In this document: piece by piece, positions 26,687-36,689 of the stretch
How positions within the stretch are numbered: the stretch's first letter is position 1
Layout of the letters: each line of letters opens with the position of its first letter
Assembly (NCBI RefSeq): GCF_900107195.1
Contig: NZ_FNPB01000002.1
Coordinates: 62,001-126,000, forward strand
Direction of reading: 5' to 3'
From: Halobellus clavatus
GTDB lineage: Archaea > Halobacteriota > Halobacteria > Halobacteriales > Haloferacaceae
Length of the DNA stretch: 64,000 nt
Program-made: the position numbers and the translations under genes
The notes under the pieces: model-generated
Database searches by the model: none
Seen by the model: the letters and a program-made list of their open reading frames with translations, nothing else
What the model was told of the DNA's origin: nothing

Positions 26687-28063
26687 ATGGTAACGCTGTT
26701 GCAGGTCGATCCATCGGCGGTTGCATCGGGAATCAACAACGTCTGGGTCCTCGTCGTCTCGTTCCTGATCTTCTTCATGCAGCCGGGCTTCGCCCTGCTG
26801 GAGTCCGGGCAGGTCCGCGCGAAGAACGTCGGAAACGTGCTGATGAAGAATATGAGTGACTGGTTCCTCGGCGTCCTGATCTACTTCGTCGTCGGTTCGG
26901 GCGTCGTCAGCGTCATCGGAGCGCTCACCTCGGGTGGGAGCGTCGCCGGTGCGTTCGCGTACATCAGCGATCCGACCGCCTGGATCGGCTGGCTGTTCGG
27001 CGCGGTGTTCGCGATGACGGCGGCGACGATCGTCTCCGGCGCGGTCGCCGAACGGATGAACTTCAAGGCGTACGTGATCTTCACGATCCTGATGACGGCG
27101 TTCATCTACCCCGTCGTCGTCGGCTTCACCTGGGGCGGCGGCCTCCTGTCGAGTAGCGGCTTCATCGGCGCCGCGCTCGGTGCGGGGTACCTCGACTTCG
27201 CCGGTGCGACCGTGGTCCATATGTGCGGTGGCATTGCCGGCCTGGTCGCAGCGAAACTGGTCGGCGCCCGCAAGGGTCGCTACGACGAGAACGGCAACAG
27301 TCAGGCGATCCCGGGCCACTCGATGCTGCTGGCGGTTCTCGGCACGTTCATCCTGGCGTTCGGCTGGTACGGCTTCAACGTCGGCACGCAGGCGACGATC
27401 CTCGCGGTCGCCGACGACGGCAGCCTCACGTTCATGGGCGCCGCGCTGGGCCGTGTCGCGCTCGTGACGACCCTGGGAATGGGGGCTGGCGGCGCGATGG
27501 CGATGGTCACGTCCTCGTACTACCAGGGCAAGCCCGATCCGCTCTGGACGGCCAACGGGCTGCTCGCCGGGCTGGTCGCCGTGACCGGTGCGGTTCCGCA
27601 CGTCACGTGGTGGGGCGGCGCGCTGCTCGGCGGTCTGGGCGGCTTCCTGGTCCTGCCGGCGTTCCGCTTCACGGTCGACACGCTGAAAGTGGACGACGTC
27701 TGCGGCGTCTTCGCGGTCCACGGCGTCGCGGGCGCGGTCGGGACGGCGCTGATCCCGGTCTTCGCGGTCGGCGGCTTCGCAGTTAACCAGTTCGCGCTCC
27801 AGATCGTCGGCGTCCTGGTCATCGCGCTGTGGACGATCGTCGCCTCGGCTGTCGTGCTCGTCGCGCTCGACTCGATCGTCGGCCTGCGCGTCAGCGAGGA
27901 AGAAGAGAACGAAGGACTCGACGAGGGCGAACACGGCGTCGCCGTCTACCCCGAGTTCGTCCCCAACGAGACCCGCGAGGGGACGGTCGCCACCGACGGT
28001 GGGGACGTCCGCACTGACGGCGGCGTCTCGGTCGCAGAGACGGAGGTGACCGACGATGAGTGA
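26687..28063 (+). CDS. amt: Ammonium transporter, first copy
   Basis: 458-residue Amt/Rh channel for ammonium. Eleven hydrophobic segments, starting with an extracytosolic N-terminus rather than a signal peptide. Signatures: [19 protein letters not shown] (signature 1), [20 protein letters not shown] (quoted in part), [12 protein letters not shown] with the first pore His, FGWYGFNVG and [11 protein letters not shown] with the second pore His. The C-terminal tail of about 60 residues is acidic and ends at the glnK start; the genes overlap by 8 bases, coupling the channel to its PII regulator. Confidence 0.96.
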   Translation: MVTLLQVDPSAVASGINNVWVLVVSFLIFFMQPGFALLESGQVRAKNVGNVLMKNMSDWFLGVLIYFVVGSGVVSVIGALTSGGSVAGAFAYISDPTAWIGWLFGAVFAMTAATIVSGAVAERMNFKAYVIFTILMTAFIYPVVVGFTWGGGLLSSSGFIGAALGAGYLDFAGATVVHMCGGIAGLVAAKLVGARKGRYDENGNSQAIPGHSMLLAVLGTFILAFGWYGFNVGTQATILAVADDGSLTFMGAALGRVALVTTLGMGAGGAMAMVTSSYYQGKPDPLWTANGLLAGLVAVTGAVPHVTWWGGALLGGLGGFLVLPAFRFTVDTLKVDDVCGVFAVHGVAGAVGTALIPVFAVGGFAVNQFALQIVGVLVIALWTIVASAVVLVALDSIVGLRVSEEEENEGLDEGEHGVAVYPEFVPNETREGTVATDGGDVRTDGGVSVAETEVTDDE

Positions 28064-28406
28064 CGAGATCAAACTCGTAATGGCGTTCATCCGGCCGGAC
28101 AAGCTCAGCGACGTCAAACAGGCGCTCGCGGAAGTCGGCGCCCCCTCCCTGACGGTGACGAACGTCTCCGGACGGGGATCCCAGCCCGCGAAGAAGGGGC
28201 AGTGGCGCGGCGAAGAGTACACTGTCGACCTCCACCAGAAGGTGAAAGTCGAGTGTGTCGTCGCCGACATCCCTGCTGACGACGTCGCCGATGCGATCGT
28301 CGACGCCGCCAACACCGACGAGAAGGGCGACGGCAAGGTGTTCATCCTGCCGGTCGAATCGGCCTACCAGATCCGGACGGGCAAAACGGGGCCCGACGCG
28401 GTGTAG
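28056..28406 (+). CDS. glnK: Nitrogen regulatory protein PII (GlnK), first copy
   Basis: 116-residue PII protein that blocks Amt when nitrogen is plentiful by inserting its T-loop in the pore. T-loop [20 protein letters not shown] with the equivalent of Tyr51 at Tyr55, B-loop [12 protein letters not shown] near 89-100 and C-terminal [11 protein letters not shown]. Starts eight bases before the amt stop. About 90 percent identical to the second GlnK, counted by eye over 112 residues. Confidence 0.96.
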   Translation: MSDEIKLVMAFIRPDKLSDVKQALAEVGAPSLTVTNVSGRGSQPAKKGQWRGEEYTVDLHQKVKVECVVADIPADDVADAIVDAANTDEKGDGKVFILPVESAYQIRTGKTGPDAV

Positions 28407-28840
28407 GGGGCCGCTCACCGGCGCTGCCGGTCTCGAGTGCCTCCATCCGGTGCTGTTTTTCTGTTCTCGTCTCGATGCCGTTTGCGTTGCTGTGACTGCT
28501 TGAGCTGTGCTGTTCTATTCAATTCTATTCTGTGCTATTCTGTGCTGCTCATCCGCGACTCCTCGAGCTGTGCTGCTCGTCCGCGACTTCTTGATCCCCG
28601 TTGTTTTGCCCGTTTGTGACCGCTCGATGACCCGGCGCTCGGGCGCACCGAGCGCGCGGCGACCCGCACGTCTCCCGACGCGAGACTCACTCGCGGTGCC
28701 CGACCGGTCACACGACTGTTGGAAAGTTAGGCAACACTTGTGTCCTTTTCCTCCCAAGTACGTCCTTATATTCTTTGTATCTCATAGTGTATTGTACGAA
28801 CGTTCTGAGACAAGCGAATTATTTGAAAAACCAAACGAAA
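28407..28840. other. Intergenic with low-complexity direct repeats
   Basis: A T5 tract at 28456-28460 is a likely terminator for amt1-glnK1. From about 28501 to 28600 the sequence is built of short related units (GAGCTGTGCTG, TTCTATTC, TTCTGTGCT, and GCTCRTCCGCGACT at 28546 and 28571). I see no reading frame of halophilic character. From 28730 the DNA becomes AT-rich toward amt2. Confidence 0.5.
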
Positions 28841-28850
28841 ATTATTATAT
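28841..28850 (+). promoter_or_regulatory. TATA box of amt2
   Basis: ATTATTATAT, about 113 nt before the amt2 ATG, inside an AT-rich island (about 28735-28860). The leader contains TCCAAGCCAC at 28924-28933, shared with the amt1 leader, 30 nt from the start codon. Confidence 0.5.
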
Positions 28851-28962
28851 CCTCTTGGGTTGGTAGAAACTATCGAGATTCGCGAACGAACCAACGCGAA
28901 TCGAGATCACAGATGTACGATCGTCCAAGCCACAACAGAGCACCACGCGTCGGTGGTATCGT

Positions 28963-30381
28963 ATGCTGAACACTGCACTGCAATCAGATCTCTCCGCCCT
29001 GGTTCAGGGCGTGAATATGATCTGGGTCCTCACGGTGACGTTCCTGATCTTCTTCATGCACGCCGGGTTCGCGATGCTCGAAGCGGGCCAGGTCCGCTCG
29101 AAGAACGTCGCGAACCAGCTGACGAAGAATCTCCTGACGTGGAGCGTCGGCGTCGTGATCTACTTCCTGGTCGGTGCGGCCATCTCGACGATCACCGGCG
29201 GCCTGACCGGCGGGGGTTCCTACGCCGTCGTCGACGCGTTCGCTGCCATCTATATGCCCGAGGCGGGCGCGGCGGCCGCCTGGGTGAACTGGCTGTTCGG
29301 GGCCGTGTTCGCGATGACGGCGGCGACGATCGTTTCCGGAGCCGTCGCCGGCCGCGCGAAACTCCGCGCGTACGTCAGCTACACCATCCTGCTGGCAGCC
29401 GTCATCTACCCAGTCATCGTCGGCTTCACCTGGGGCGGCGGCTTCCTCTCGTCGCTCGGATTCAAAGACTTCGCCGGCGGCGTGATCGTCCACGCGATGG
29501 GCGGTATCGCCGGTCTCACGGCAGCGTGGATCATCGGTCCGCGGATGAACCGCTTCAACGACGACGGCACCGCGAACGTGATCCCCGGTCACTCGCTGAC
29601 GTTCGCCGTTCTGGGAACCCTCATCCTGGCGTTCGGCTGGTACGGCTTCAACGTCGGTACCTCGGCCTCGCCGCTCGCGCTCGACGGGAGTGCCGTCGTC
29701 CTGGGTTCGTTCGCGACGGTCGGCCGCGTCGCGCTCGTGACGACGCTCGGGATGGCTGCGGGCGCAATCGGGGCCGCCGGCGTCGCGATCTACAAAACGG
29801 GCAAGGTCGACACGCTCTACGTCGCTAACGGCCTCCTCGCCGGTCTGGTCGGCATCACCTCGATCGCCGACGCCATCGTCTGGCCGGGCGCCATCGCCGT
29901 CGGCATCCTGGCGGGCGCACAGCTCCCGGTCGTCTTCGAGTTCGTCGAGAAGCGCCTGCACATCGACGACGTCTGTGCGGTCTTCCCGGTCCACGGCTCC
30001 GCCGGGATCCTCGGCGCGCTCGCGTACCCGTTCGTGGCGACGAGCTTCTGGAGCGGAAGCGCCTCGTTCGTCGGCCTGCTCGTTCCGCAGGTCGTCGGCG
30101 TCGCGGTCATCGCTGTGTGGACGTTCGCCGCCACCGCGCTCGTCTTCGGCGCGCTGCGGGCGATCGGCCAGGCGCGGGTCTCGCGCCAGCACGAGGTCGA
30201 AGGGCTCGACACCTCCGAACACGGCGTCGATACCTACCCCGAGTTCGGCGGTCCGGACGAGTCGAGTGCGCGCGTCGACGGCGGTACGATCCGCTCCGAC
30301 GGCGGCGTCGCCTCGAACACGTTCGAGCCGGCCTCGACCAGCGAAACTGATTCCGAGGCTCGCACGGAGGATGAACTATGA
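28963..30381 (+). CDS. amt: Ammonium transporter, second copy
   Basis: 472-residue Amt paralogue of the upstream gene, with the same landmarks: [59 protein letters not shown] and [13 protein letters not shown]. It has a longer loop with [20 protein letters not shown] (about 86-105) absent from Amt1, and a different acidic C-terminal tail (ending SEARTEDEL). The stop overlaps the second glnK by four bases (ATGA). The two copies are divergent enough that they may differ in affinity. Confidence 0.96.
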   Translation: MLNTALQSDLSALVQGVNMIWVLTVTFLIFFMHAGFAMLEAGQVRSKNVANQLTKNLLTWSVGVVIYFLVGAAISTITGGLTGGGSYAVVDAFAAIYMPEAGAAAAWVNWLFGAVFAMTAATIVSGAVAGRAKLRAYVSYTILLAAVIYPVIVGFTWGGGFLSSLGFKDFAGGVIVHAMGGIAGLTAAWIIGPRMNRFNDDGTANVIPGHSLTFAVLGTLILAFGWYGFNVGTSASPLALDGSAVVLGSFATVGRVALVTTLGMAAGAIGAAGVAIYKTGKVDTLYVANGLLAGLVGITSIADAIVWPGAIAVGILAGAQLPVVFEFVEKRLHIDDVCAVFPVHGSAGILGALAYPFVATSFWSGSASFVGLLVPQVVGVAVIAVWTFAATALVFGALRAIGQARVSRQHEVEGLDTSEHGVDTYPEFGGPDESSARVDGGTIRSDGGVASNTFEPASTSETDSEARTEDEL

Positions 30382-30740
30382 GTGATGCAACAGACGGCGA
30401 GATCAAACTCGTGATGGGGTTCGTCCGACCAGACAAACTCAGCGACGTCAAACAGGCGCTCGCGGAAGTGGGGGCCCCCTCGCTGACGGTCACCGACGTC
30501 TCCGGACGCGGGTCGCAACCCGCGAAGAAGGGGCAGTGGCGCGGCGAGGAGTACACCGTCGATCTCCATCAGAAGGTGAAGGTCGAGTGTATCGTCGCCG
30601 ACATCCCTGCTGACGACGTCGTCGAGGCCATCGCCGACGCGGCCCACACCGGCGAGAAGGGCGACGGCAAGGTGTTCGTCCTCCCGGTCGAATCGGCCTA
30701 CCAGATCCGGACGGGCAAGACCGGGCCCGACGCGGTGTAG
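30378..30740 (+). CDS. glnK: Nitrogen regulatory protein PII (GlnK), second copy
   Basis: 120-residue PII protein, four residues longer at the N-terminus than the first ([15 protein letters not shown]). T-loop identical to the first copy including the modifiable Tyr; differences fall mainly in the helix after residue 75 ([15 protein letters not shown]). Probable dedicated partner of the second Amt, though mixed trimers with the other GlnK are plausible given identity. Confidence 0.96.
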   Translation: MSDATDGEIKLVMGFVRPDKLSDVKQALAEVGAPSLTVTDVSGRGSQPAKKGQWRGEEYTVDLHQKVKVECIVADIPADDVVEAIADAAHTGEKGDGKVFVLPVESAYQIRTGKTGPDAV

Positions 30741-30756
30741 CGACCGCCGACGCTCG

Positions 30757-30761
30757 TTTTT
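30757..30761 (+). terminator. T5 terminator after glnK2
   Basis: CGCTCGTTTTTCC, sixteen bases after the glnK2 stop and just before the next gene. Confidence 0.45.
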
Positions 30762-30781
30762 CCACGGCGTGACTCGGCGGT

Positions 30782-31630
30782 GTGACTCCGGAGAGAAAGA
30801 GCAAAGACGGAGCCACGCTCCCTTCGCATGTGGACCCGACTCCGATCACCGCCGTCGGTCTCCTCGTCGCCCTCGTCGGCTTCGAGTTGCTCGACCGGCT
30901 GCGCCGCGCGGCCGCCGATCGGACATCACCCGCGAGCACCGGGGACACACCGCCTGCGCCCACCCGGGCGACGGAACTCCGCGAGCACGTCTGGAAGTGG
31001 GCCGTGCCCGCGGTGTTACTTCTCGTCGTCGCCCTCGAAGGCAACTCGCTCGCGTCGGTCGGCTGGCGGATCGAGTCCATCGAGCGCCTCGTCTGGCAGA
31101 TCGGCGTCGGCCTCGCCGCGATGCTCGGCCTGAATATGTTCACTGCACCGCTGTGGGCCAGAGTCGGTGACGGCGGCGAGAGCCTGGCGTCCGGGCTTGG
31201 CTCGTTCGCCGCGCTGTCGATTCCCGAACGGTTGTTCGTCGCATTCACCGCGGGGGCGACAGAAGAGACCGCGTTCCACGGGTACGCCCTGGAGCGACTC
31301 CTCGCGCTCACGGGCAGTCCGCCGGTCGCCGCCGGGATCTCGTTCCTCGCGTTCACTGCCGGTCACGCCGGTGACACGTGGGATCGCGAAGCGGTCCTCC
31401 GCATCGCCCAACCGGCGCTGGTGACGACGCTCCTGTACCTCTGGTTCCGATCGCTCCCCGCGCTGATCGCCATCCACGCGCTGAACGACGCCGTCGGCCT
31501 CCTGCTCGCCGAACTGTACACGCCCGACGACGGTGCCGGCGAAAGCGGTGCGGGCACTGGTGCCGATGCGGACACCGACGCCGACGACCCCGACGATTCG
31601 ACGGCCGTCGGCTGGCTCCGGGGAGAGTGA
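30782..31630 (+). CDS. CPBP/CAAX-type intramembrane metalloprotease
   Basis: 282-residue membrane protein of the Abi/CPBP family (PF02517). Motif 1 reads TEETAFHGYALERL near 161-174, motif 2 FLAFTAGHAGDTWD near 182-195, and motif 3 IHALNDAVGLLLAEL near 236-250. The pair of Glu, the two His and Asn are present, but the Arg of the usual EExxxR is replaced by the HG of the EExxFHG arrangement. Six or so helices; the acidic C-terminal tail carries Asp/Gly repeats. Family roles include prenyl-protein processing, bacteriocin immunity and regulated proteolysis; which applies is unknown. Start GTG 30782 is tentative. Confidence 0.8.
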   Translation: MTPERKSKDGATLPSHVDPTPITAVGLLVALVGFELLDRLRRAAADRTSPASTGDTPPAPTRATELREHVWKWAVPAVLLLVVALEGNSLASVGWRIESIERLVWQIGVGLAAMLGLNMFTAPLWARVGDGGESLASGLGSFAALSIPERLFVAFTAGATEETAFHGYALERLLALTGSPPVAAGISFLAFTAGHAGDTWDREAVLRIAQPALVTTLLYLWFRSLPALIAIHALNDAVGLLLAELYTPDDGAGESGAGTGADADTDADDPDDSTAVGWLRGE

Positions 31631-31696
31631 GCCGTCGCGTCCCGCCCGCCGACGAAACCGGGAAGGATTTTTGCCGCTCCTCTCGAACCGGCACGT

Positions 31697-33037
31697 ATGA
31701 ACCACGACGAGTCGCGGGCGCTGTACGACCGCGCCCTGTCGGTGCTGCCTGGCGGCGTCAACTCCTCCGTTCGGGCGACCCGCCCGTACCCGTTCTTCGT
31801 CGAGCACGGTGACGGCGCGCACGTCGTCGACGCCGACGGGAACCGCTACGTCGACTACGTGATGGGGTACGGGCCGCTCCTGTACGGCCACGACCCGCCC
31901 GACGCGGTCCAGGCGGCGGTCCAGTCTCACGCCGCGGACGGCCCGATGTACGGCGCGCCCACCGAGGTCGAGGTCGATCTCGCGGAGTTCGTCGCCAGAC
32001 ACGTCCCGAGCGTCGAGATGGTCCGCTTCGTCAACTCCGGGACGGAGGCGACGGTCTCGGCGGTCCGCTTGGCCCGCGGCTACACCGGTCGCGACAAGAT
32101 CGTCGTGATGCAGGGCGGCTACCACGGCGCGCAGGAGTCGACGCTCGTGGAGGGGAGCCCCGACGGTGCCGAACCCAGCAGTCCGGGCATCCCTTCGTCG
32201 TTCGCCGAACACACGATCCCGGTCCCGTTCAACGACACCGACGCAATCGAGGCGGTCTTCGAGGAGCACGGCGAGGACATCGCAGCGATCCTGACCGAAC
32301 CGATCCTCGGCAACACGGGGATCGTCCTCCCGGTCGACGGCTACTTGGAACGACTCCGCGAACTGACTGAGGCGCATAACTCGCTCTTGATTTTCGACGA
32401 GGTCATCACGGGCTTCCGCGTCGGCGGACTCCAGTGCGCCCAGGGGAAGTTTGGCGTCACGCCCGACGTGACGACGTTCGGCAAGATCGTCGGCGGCGGC
32501 TTCCCGGTCGGCGCAATCGGCGGGCGCTCGGACATCATCGAGCAGTTCACGCCCGCGGGTGAGGTCTTCCAGTCCGGCACGTTCTCCGGGCATCCCGTCA
32601 CGATGGCCGCGGGCTATGAGTACCTGAAATACGCCGCCGAGAACGACGTCTACGAGCACGTCAACCGCCTCGGAGAGCGCCTCCGACGGGGTATCTCCGA
32701 GATTGCGGCCGACCAGGCGCCGGCCTACACGGTCGTCGGGACCGATTCGATGTTCAAGACGGTCTTCACGCGCGAGGGGCCGGGCGACGGCTCCGAGGAC
32801 GTCTGTGACGCCGGCTGTCGCCAGCGCGAGTCCTGCGCGCGCTTCGATCACTGTCCGAAGACGGGCGCAGACGTCTCAGACGCCGAAACCGAGCGTTGGG
32901 AGCGGCTCTTCTGGCAGGAGATGAAAGCGCGCGCGATCTTCCTCACTGCCAACCAGTTCGAGTCCCAGTTCGTCTCCTACGCCCACACCGACGAGGACGT
33001 CGAGGAGACGCTCGAAGCGTACAAGGAAGCACTTTAG
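31697..33037 (+). CDS. hemL: Glutamate-1-semialdehyde 2,1-aminomutase with Cys-rich insertion
   Basis: 446-residue PLP enzyme converting glutamate-1-semialdehyde to 5-aminolevulinate, the precursor used by HemB. Landmarks: [43 protein letters not shown] and PLP-binding Lys in [17 protein letters not shown] (about 259). Unusual: a segment near 370-386 has four Cys (C370, C374, C380, C386; [17 protein letters not shown]) that the ordinary enzyme lacks; it may bind zinc or an iron-sulfur cluster. Start [14 protein letters not shown] is the family's usual N-terminus. HemA, the preceding step, is outside the window. Confidence 0.96.
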   Translation: MNHDESRALYDRALSVLPGGVNSSVRATRPYPFFVEHGDGAHVVDADGNRYVDYVMGYGPLLYGHDPPDAVQAAVQSHAADGPMYGAPTEVEVDLAEFVARHVPSVEMVRFVNSGTEATVSAVRLARGYTGRDKIVVMQGGYHGAQESTLVEGSPDGAEPSSPGIPSSFAEHTIPVPFNDTDAIEAVFEEHGEDIAAILTEPILGNTGIVLPVDGYLERLRELTEAHNSLLIFDEVITGFRVGGLQCAQGKFGVTPDVTTFGKIVGGGFPVGAIGGRSDIIEQFTPAGEVFQSGTFSGHPVTMAAGYEYLKYAAENDVYEHVNRLGERLRRGISEIAADQAPAYTVVGTDSMFKTVFTREGPGDGSEDVCDAGCRQRESCARFDHCPKTGADVSDAETERWERLFWQEMKARAIFLTANQFESQFVSYAHTDEDVEETLEAYKEAL

Positions 33038-33251
33038 GGAAGCCTCGCTCCTGGTCCGGACTGCTGGCCGGTCCGGGAACCGATTCGGCGACCCATTTTC
33101 TGCTCTCAGACCGGACTCCCGCGAACGATTCGGTTCGGAAACTAACAATCTAAGTTAGTATCTATGATTGTATACTATACAAATGAGATGCGAAAGAAGA
33201 AGGCTCAGAAGCCGACAGAAATCTAATTTACGTGTATATTGTCTTCCCAGA

Positions 33252-34136
33252 TTAGAGATATGAACACGTATTTTCAAGCGTTCCGATACTTTCGACGCTG
33301 ACAGTGACCTCGTCGCCATCTTCGAGGAGCACGGGCGGTTCACGGTAGACGCCGACGCCTGGCGGGGTCCCAGTGAAGAGCAGGTCGCCCGGTTCGAGCG
33401 TGAAGGCCTGACTGCAGAACGACACCAGTTCGTCGATGCCGAAGATCAGATTCGACGTCGTCGATTCTTGCAGGCGCTCGCCGTTCACTTCGGTCCAGAT
33501 GTCGAGGGCTTCGGGATCCTCGACCTCGTCGGTGGTGACGAGTTCCGGCCCGATGGGGGCGAAGGTATCGAGGCTCTTGCCGCGGACCCACTGCCCGTCG
33601 CCGTGCTGGAGGTCCCGCGCGGAGACGTCGTTGCCAACGAGGTAGCCTGCCACGTGATCGAGCGCCGCTTCCTCGTCGACGTGCCGCGCCTCCTCACCGA
33701 TGACGACGACCAGTTCCGCCTCGTAGTCGACCTTCTGGGTGAGGTCTGGGTCCCACTCGATCGTTCCGCCGGGACCGTTCACCGAGGTCGGAAACTTCGA
33801 GAACAGGACCGGTTCGTCGGGGATGGGATTGTCGCCCTCCTCGGCGTGATCCACGTAATTGAGACCGACACAGACGACTTTCGACGGATCGCTCACCGGC
33901 GCGCTCGCTGCGACGTCGGCGACGTCGTAGACGCCGACGCCCGTCTCTGTGGCGTACTCAACGGCCAGTTCGGCCTTCGCCTGCCACTGCCACTCGGCGA
34001 GGAGTTGACCGGTCGCTCGCGGGAGATCGAGCCCCGCGGCCGCGCCGGCTTCCGGGAGGCTGACGACTGTCTCGTCGTCGGTTTTCACGCCGCACCACGG
34101 CTGTTCGTCGTCGACACTGTATTGTCCGATTCTCAT
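33252..34136 (-). CDS. Fumarylacetoacetate hydrolase (FAH) family protein
   Basis: 294 residues. C-terminal FAH fold with metal ligands visible in VDYEAELVVVIG (about 138-149), GYLVGNDVSARDLQ and the RGKSLDTFAPIGPEL block; KVVCVGLNYVDHAEE is the family's substrate loop. Members cleave or decarboxylate 2-oxo acids, for example 2-keto-3-deoxy sugar acids or homoprotocatechuate products. Downstream of the amidohydrolase on the same strand with a 54-base gap, so probably co-transcribed. Exact substrate unknown. Confidence 0.9.
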   Translation of the reverse strand: MRIGQYSVDDEQPWCGVKTDDETVVSLPEAGAAAGLDLPRATGQLLAEWQWQAKAELAVEYATETGVGVYDVADVAASAPVSDPSKVVCVGLNYVDHAEEGDNPIPDEPVLFSKFPTSVNGPGGTIEWDPDLTQKVDYEAELVVVIGEEARHVDEEAALDHVAGYLVGNDVSARDLQHGDGQWVRGKSLDTFAPIGPELVTTDEVEDPEALDIWTEVNGERLQESTTSNLIFGIDELVSFCSQAFTLEPGDLLFTGTPPGVGVYREPPVLLEDGDEVTVSVESIGTLENTCSYL

Positions 34137-34190
34137 ACGGTGTGGCCTTCGCGGACGCGCATCTTTTGTGCTTCGGAACGTCGGAGCGGG

Positions 34191-35546
34191 TCAGATCTCA
34201 ATGCCGGCCTCGTCGAGGAGTCGGTGTCCGGATTCGATGAACCGATCGAACTCTTCCTCGAGGCGGGGGTTCTCCAGTTGTCCCCCGCGCTTTTTGACTT
34301 CGCCGTCGACGAGGACCGTGTCGATGTGCGAGGGATCCGACTGGAAGACGACCGTCTGGATCGGCGAGTGCGCGGGTGCGGTCATAAAGTCGGTCTCGTC
34401 GATCAGCACGATGTCGGCGCGCTTGCCCGGCGTGAGCGTCCCGATCTCGTCCTCCAACCCGAGCGCCCTCGCGCCTTCGATCGTCGCCATCTCGAGCGTC
34501 TCCCGGCAGTTCATACTGACCTCCGAGACCTCCTCGTCGCCTTCGAGGACTTTTTGATTGTCGAACATCCGCTGGAGTTGCATCCCGACCCGCATCTGGG
34601 TGCCCATATCGCCGCTGATGCTCGAACAGACGTCGACGCCCCACGTCGGTCGGCCGCCGGCCTCGAGCACCTTGTCGGTCACGGGGATGCCGTGGCCCAT
34701 CTGCATCTCGACCTCCGGCGTCGCCGAGAAGGAGACGCCCTGCTCGACCGCGTAGTCGATGTCCTCCTGCGCGAAGTGATTCGCGTGCGCGACGTTCACG
34801 TCGGGGCCGAGCATGTCTTCGATGGCGCCGAACCCGTTGTACTCCTCGCCGTAGACCGAGGAGCCCCAGAGCGCGGCACCCATATGGACTGTCGCGAGGG
34901 CGTCCATCTCTCGCGCCAACTCCAGGTCGCCGCGGGCGGTCTCGTCGACACAGAAGTCCGGCCCCCGGAGTCCGATTCCCAGACTGAGCAGGTCGTCGTC
35001 GCGGATCTTCTCCTCGTGGAGCGTACGGATGTTCTGTTCGGGCAGACCGACGTCGCTCTCGAACCACCACTTCGCCGCGTCGTCACCCGGTGGGCCGTAG
35101 GTGTACACCGCGCGCAACCCGGCGTCTTTCAGCGCGTCGATGGCCCGCTCTCCGTGTTCGAGCGAGTTGGGATACGACCAGTCAAGGGCCGTGGTCGTCC
35201 CCGTATAGAGTTTCTCCAGCCCGCCGAAGAGGCCACCGAGGTACATATCCTCGGGCTGATAGAGCCCGGTGATGTTCCCGAGCATGTGATCGAAGTACTC
35301 GCCCATGAGCGACCAGTCGCCGGCGATGCCTCTGACCTGCGTCTGTGCGAGGTGGATGTGTGAATCGACGAACCCCGGTACGACGATGTGATCCGACGCG
35401 TCGATGATCTCCGCGTTCGAGGCCGACAGCCCCCGACCGATCTCGACGATTTCGCCGTCCTCGATCAGGATGTCCGCATCCTCTTGCTCCCCGATTTCTG
35501 GATCGAGAGATACAACCGTCCCATTCTGGATGATTTTTCGTGCCAT
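34191..35546 (-). CDS. Deaminase/chlorohydrolase-type amidohydrolase
   Basis: 451-residue cytosolic metal hydrolase of the ATZ/TRZ family. The HxH motif VDSHIHLAQTQ at about 61-71, VHMGAALWG-type and VAHANHFAQEDI metal-ligand regions, and a late WGVDVCSSIS with the Asp. It ends in a composite-sandwich tail (LTPGKRADIVLIDETDF). Family activities are cytosine, guanine, SAH or melamine-type deamination. Start ATG 35546 (MARKIIQNGTVVSLDPEIG); upstream residues are not protein-like. Divergent from the TetR-type gene across 108 bases, a plausible regulated pair. Confidence 0.9.
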   Translation of the reverse strand: MARKIIQNGTVVSLDPEIGEQEDADILIEDGEIVEIGRGLSASNAEIIDASDHIVVPGFVDSHIHLAQTQVRGIAGDWSLMGEYFDHMLGNITGLYQPEDMYLGGLFGGLEKLYTGTTTALDWSYPNSLEHGERAIDALKDAGLRAVYTYGPPGDDAAKWWFESDVGLPEQNIRTLHEEKIRDDDLLSLGIGLRGPDFCVDETARGDLELAREMDALATVHMGAALWGSSVYGEEYNGFGAIEDMLGPDVNVAHANHFAQEDIDYAVEQGVSFSATPEVEMQMGHGIPVTDKVLEAGGRPTWGVDVCSSISGDMGTQMRVGMQLQRMFDNQKVLEGDEEVSEVSMNCRETLEMATIEGARALGLEDEIGTLTPGKRADIVLIDETDFMTAPAHSPIQTVVFQSDPSHIDTVLVDGEVKKRGGQLENPRLEEEFDRFIESGHRLLDEAGIEI

Positions 35547-35654
35547 CCTACGTGTGCTGTTTGACCAAGAGCGTAAAAGTTTACTGCCCAGTAAAGACCC
35601 GACACTTCCCGCCACCGCCAGTCGTCTTATGACCCTGAGTGTCGAAATAGCACT

Positions 35655-36275
35655 ATGGCCACACCCGACGACGAGATCGCTGCGACGGACACCCGCGAAG
35701 CGATTATGGAGGCGACGTTCCGAGCGCTGAAGCGACGCGGGTACTCGGATCTGCGGTTACGGGACATCGGCGAAGAAATGTCGATGACCCGACAGGTAAT
35801 CCACTACCACTTCGACGGCAAGCGGGATCTGATGTCGTCGTTTCTGGAGCACATCATCGATCAGTACGAGGGCAGCGTCGACGTGGGATCCGACGCGGAT
35901 CCGCGAACCGAACTCGACGCCCGTATCGATCAGTGCCTGTTCGGCCCCGACTTCGAGGAGTTCTCTCACTGGGACCGGATGAAGGTCTATCACGAACTGT
36001 TCGCGCACGCCCGGAATGACGAGGAGCACCGCGAGACGTTCACCGAACACTACGACCGGATCCGCGGGAGTATCGTCGAGGTGATCGAAGCCGGCATCGA
36101 ACAGGGCGTGTTCCGCGACGTCGACCCCGTTCGGGTCGGACAGCTCATCACGGATATGATCCACGTCGCCCGCGAGCGCCGACTCGCTCTGGGTCACGAG
36201 GACGCCCCCGAAGAGATGCGGGCGTCGATCGACGATTTCGTCGTGGAGCGGCTCTGCATCGACGAGGAGTCGTAG
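35655..36275 (+). CDS. TetR/AcrR family regulator
   Basis: 206 residues. N-terminal TetR helix-turn-helix: AIMEATFRALKRRGYSDLRL then RDIGEEMSMTRQVIHYHFDG at about residues 38-57, the classic sequence in which HYHF ends the recognition helix. C-terminal all-helical ligand domain (YRETFTEHYDRIRGSIVEVI-type helices, and QLITDMIHVARERRLALGHE). Divergent from the amidohydrolase-FAH genes; it probably controls them or the catabolic cluster downstream. Ligand unknown. Confidence 0.92.
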   Translation: MATPDDEIAATDTREAIMEATFRALKRRGYSDLRLRDIGEEMSMTRQVIHYHFDGKRDLMSSFLEHIIDQYEGSVDVGSDADPRTELDARIDQCLFGPDFEEFSHWDRMKVYHELFAHARNDEEHRETFTEHYDRIRGSIVEVIEAGIEQGVFRDVDPVRVGQLITDMIHVARERRLALGHEDAPEEMRASIDDFVVERLCIDEES

Positions 36276-36320
36276 GCCGTCCTCCCGTTCGGATCCGCCT
36301 CTCGGACTCCATCCCGCGGG

Positions 36321-36689
36321 TCACTCCGCTGTGGCCACCGGGGTCAACCGCGGATGGGTCTGCTCGTCCCCCTCGCGCAGGGTGTGCTCCCCCGAAAACG
36401 TCACTCGGTCCCCGACGCTTACCCCCTCGCCGTCGAGTTGCGCGATCACCTGCACGTCGTCGAAGGCGACCAACCCGAGACGGTTCGGGCTGCGGACGTC
36501 TTCGGGCGTCACGTCGACCCGCGTCGACGCGAGCAGTTCGCCGACGCCGAGTTCGTCGGTCGTGACCTCCTCCTCGCCGCAGTCCGGACAGCGTCCCCGG
36601 GTGTAGTACCAGCGGTGACCGCACTGTTCACAGCGGAACGCCAGGTCGGTCCGCATTCGGTCGTCCGCGTTGGCTCCATCCGTCGTCAT
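36321..36689 (-). CDS. DUF35 zinc-ribbon OB-fold protein, thiolase partner
   Basis: 122 residues. Zinc ribbon CEQCGHRWYYTRGRCPDCGE at about 20-39, then an OB fold (ELLASTRVDVTPEDV, LVAFDDVQVIAQLDGEGV, GDRVTFSGEHTL). DUF35 proteins form complexes with thiolases, for example feeding acetoacetyl-CoA to HMG-CoA synthase. The ATG overlaps the thiolase stop by four bases, the standard arrangement. Last gene of the minus-strand operon. Confidence 0.92.
   Translation of the reverse strand: MTTDGANADDRMRTDLAFRCEQCGHRWYYTRGRCPDCGEEEVTTDELGVGELLASTRVDVTPEDVRSPNRLGLVAFDDVQVIAQLDGEGVSVGDRVTFSGEHTLREGDEQTHPRLTPVATAE

Noticed and set aside
33468-35363. 631-codon plus-strand frame opposite FAH and the amidohydrolase
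   Set aside because: Complement of two recognised genes; no conserved domain.
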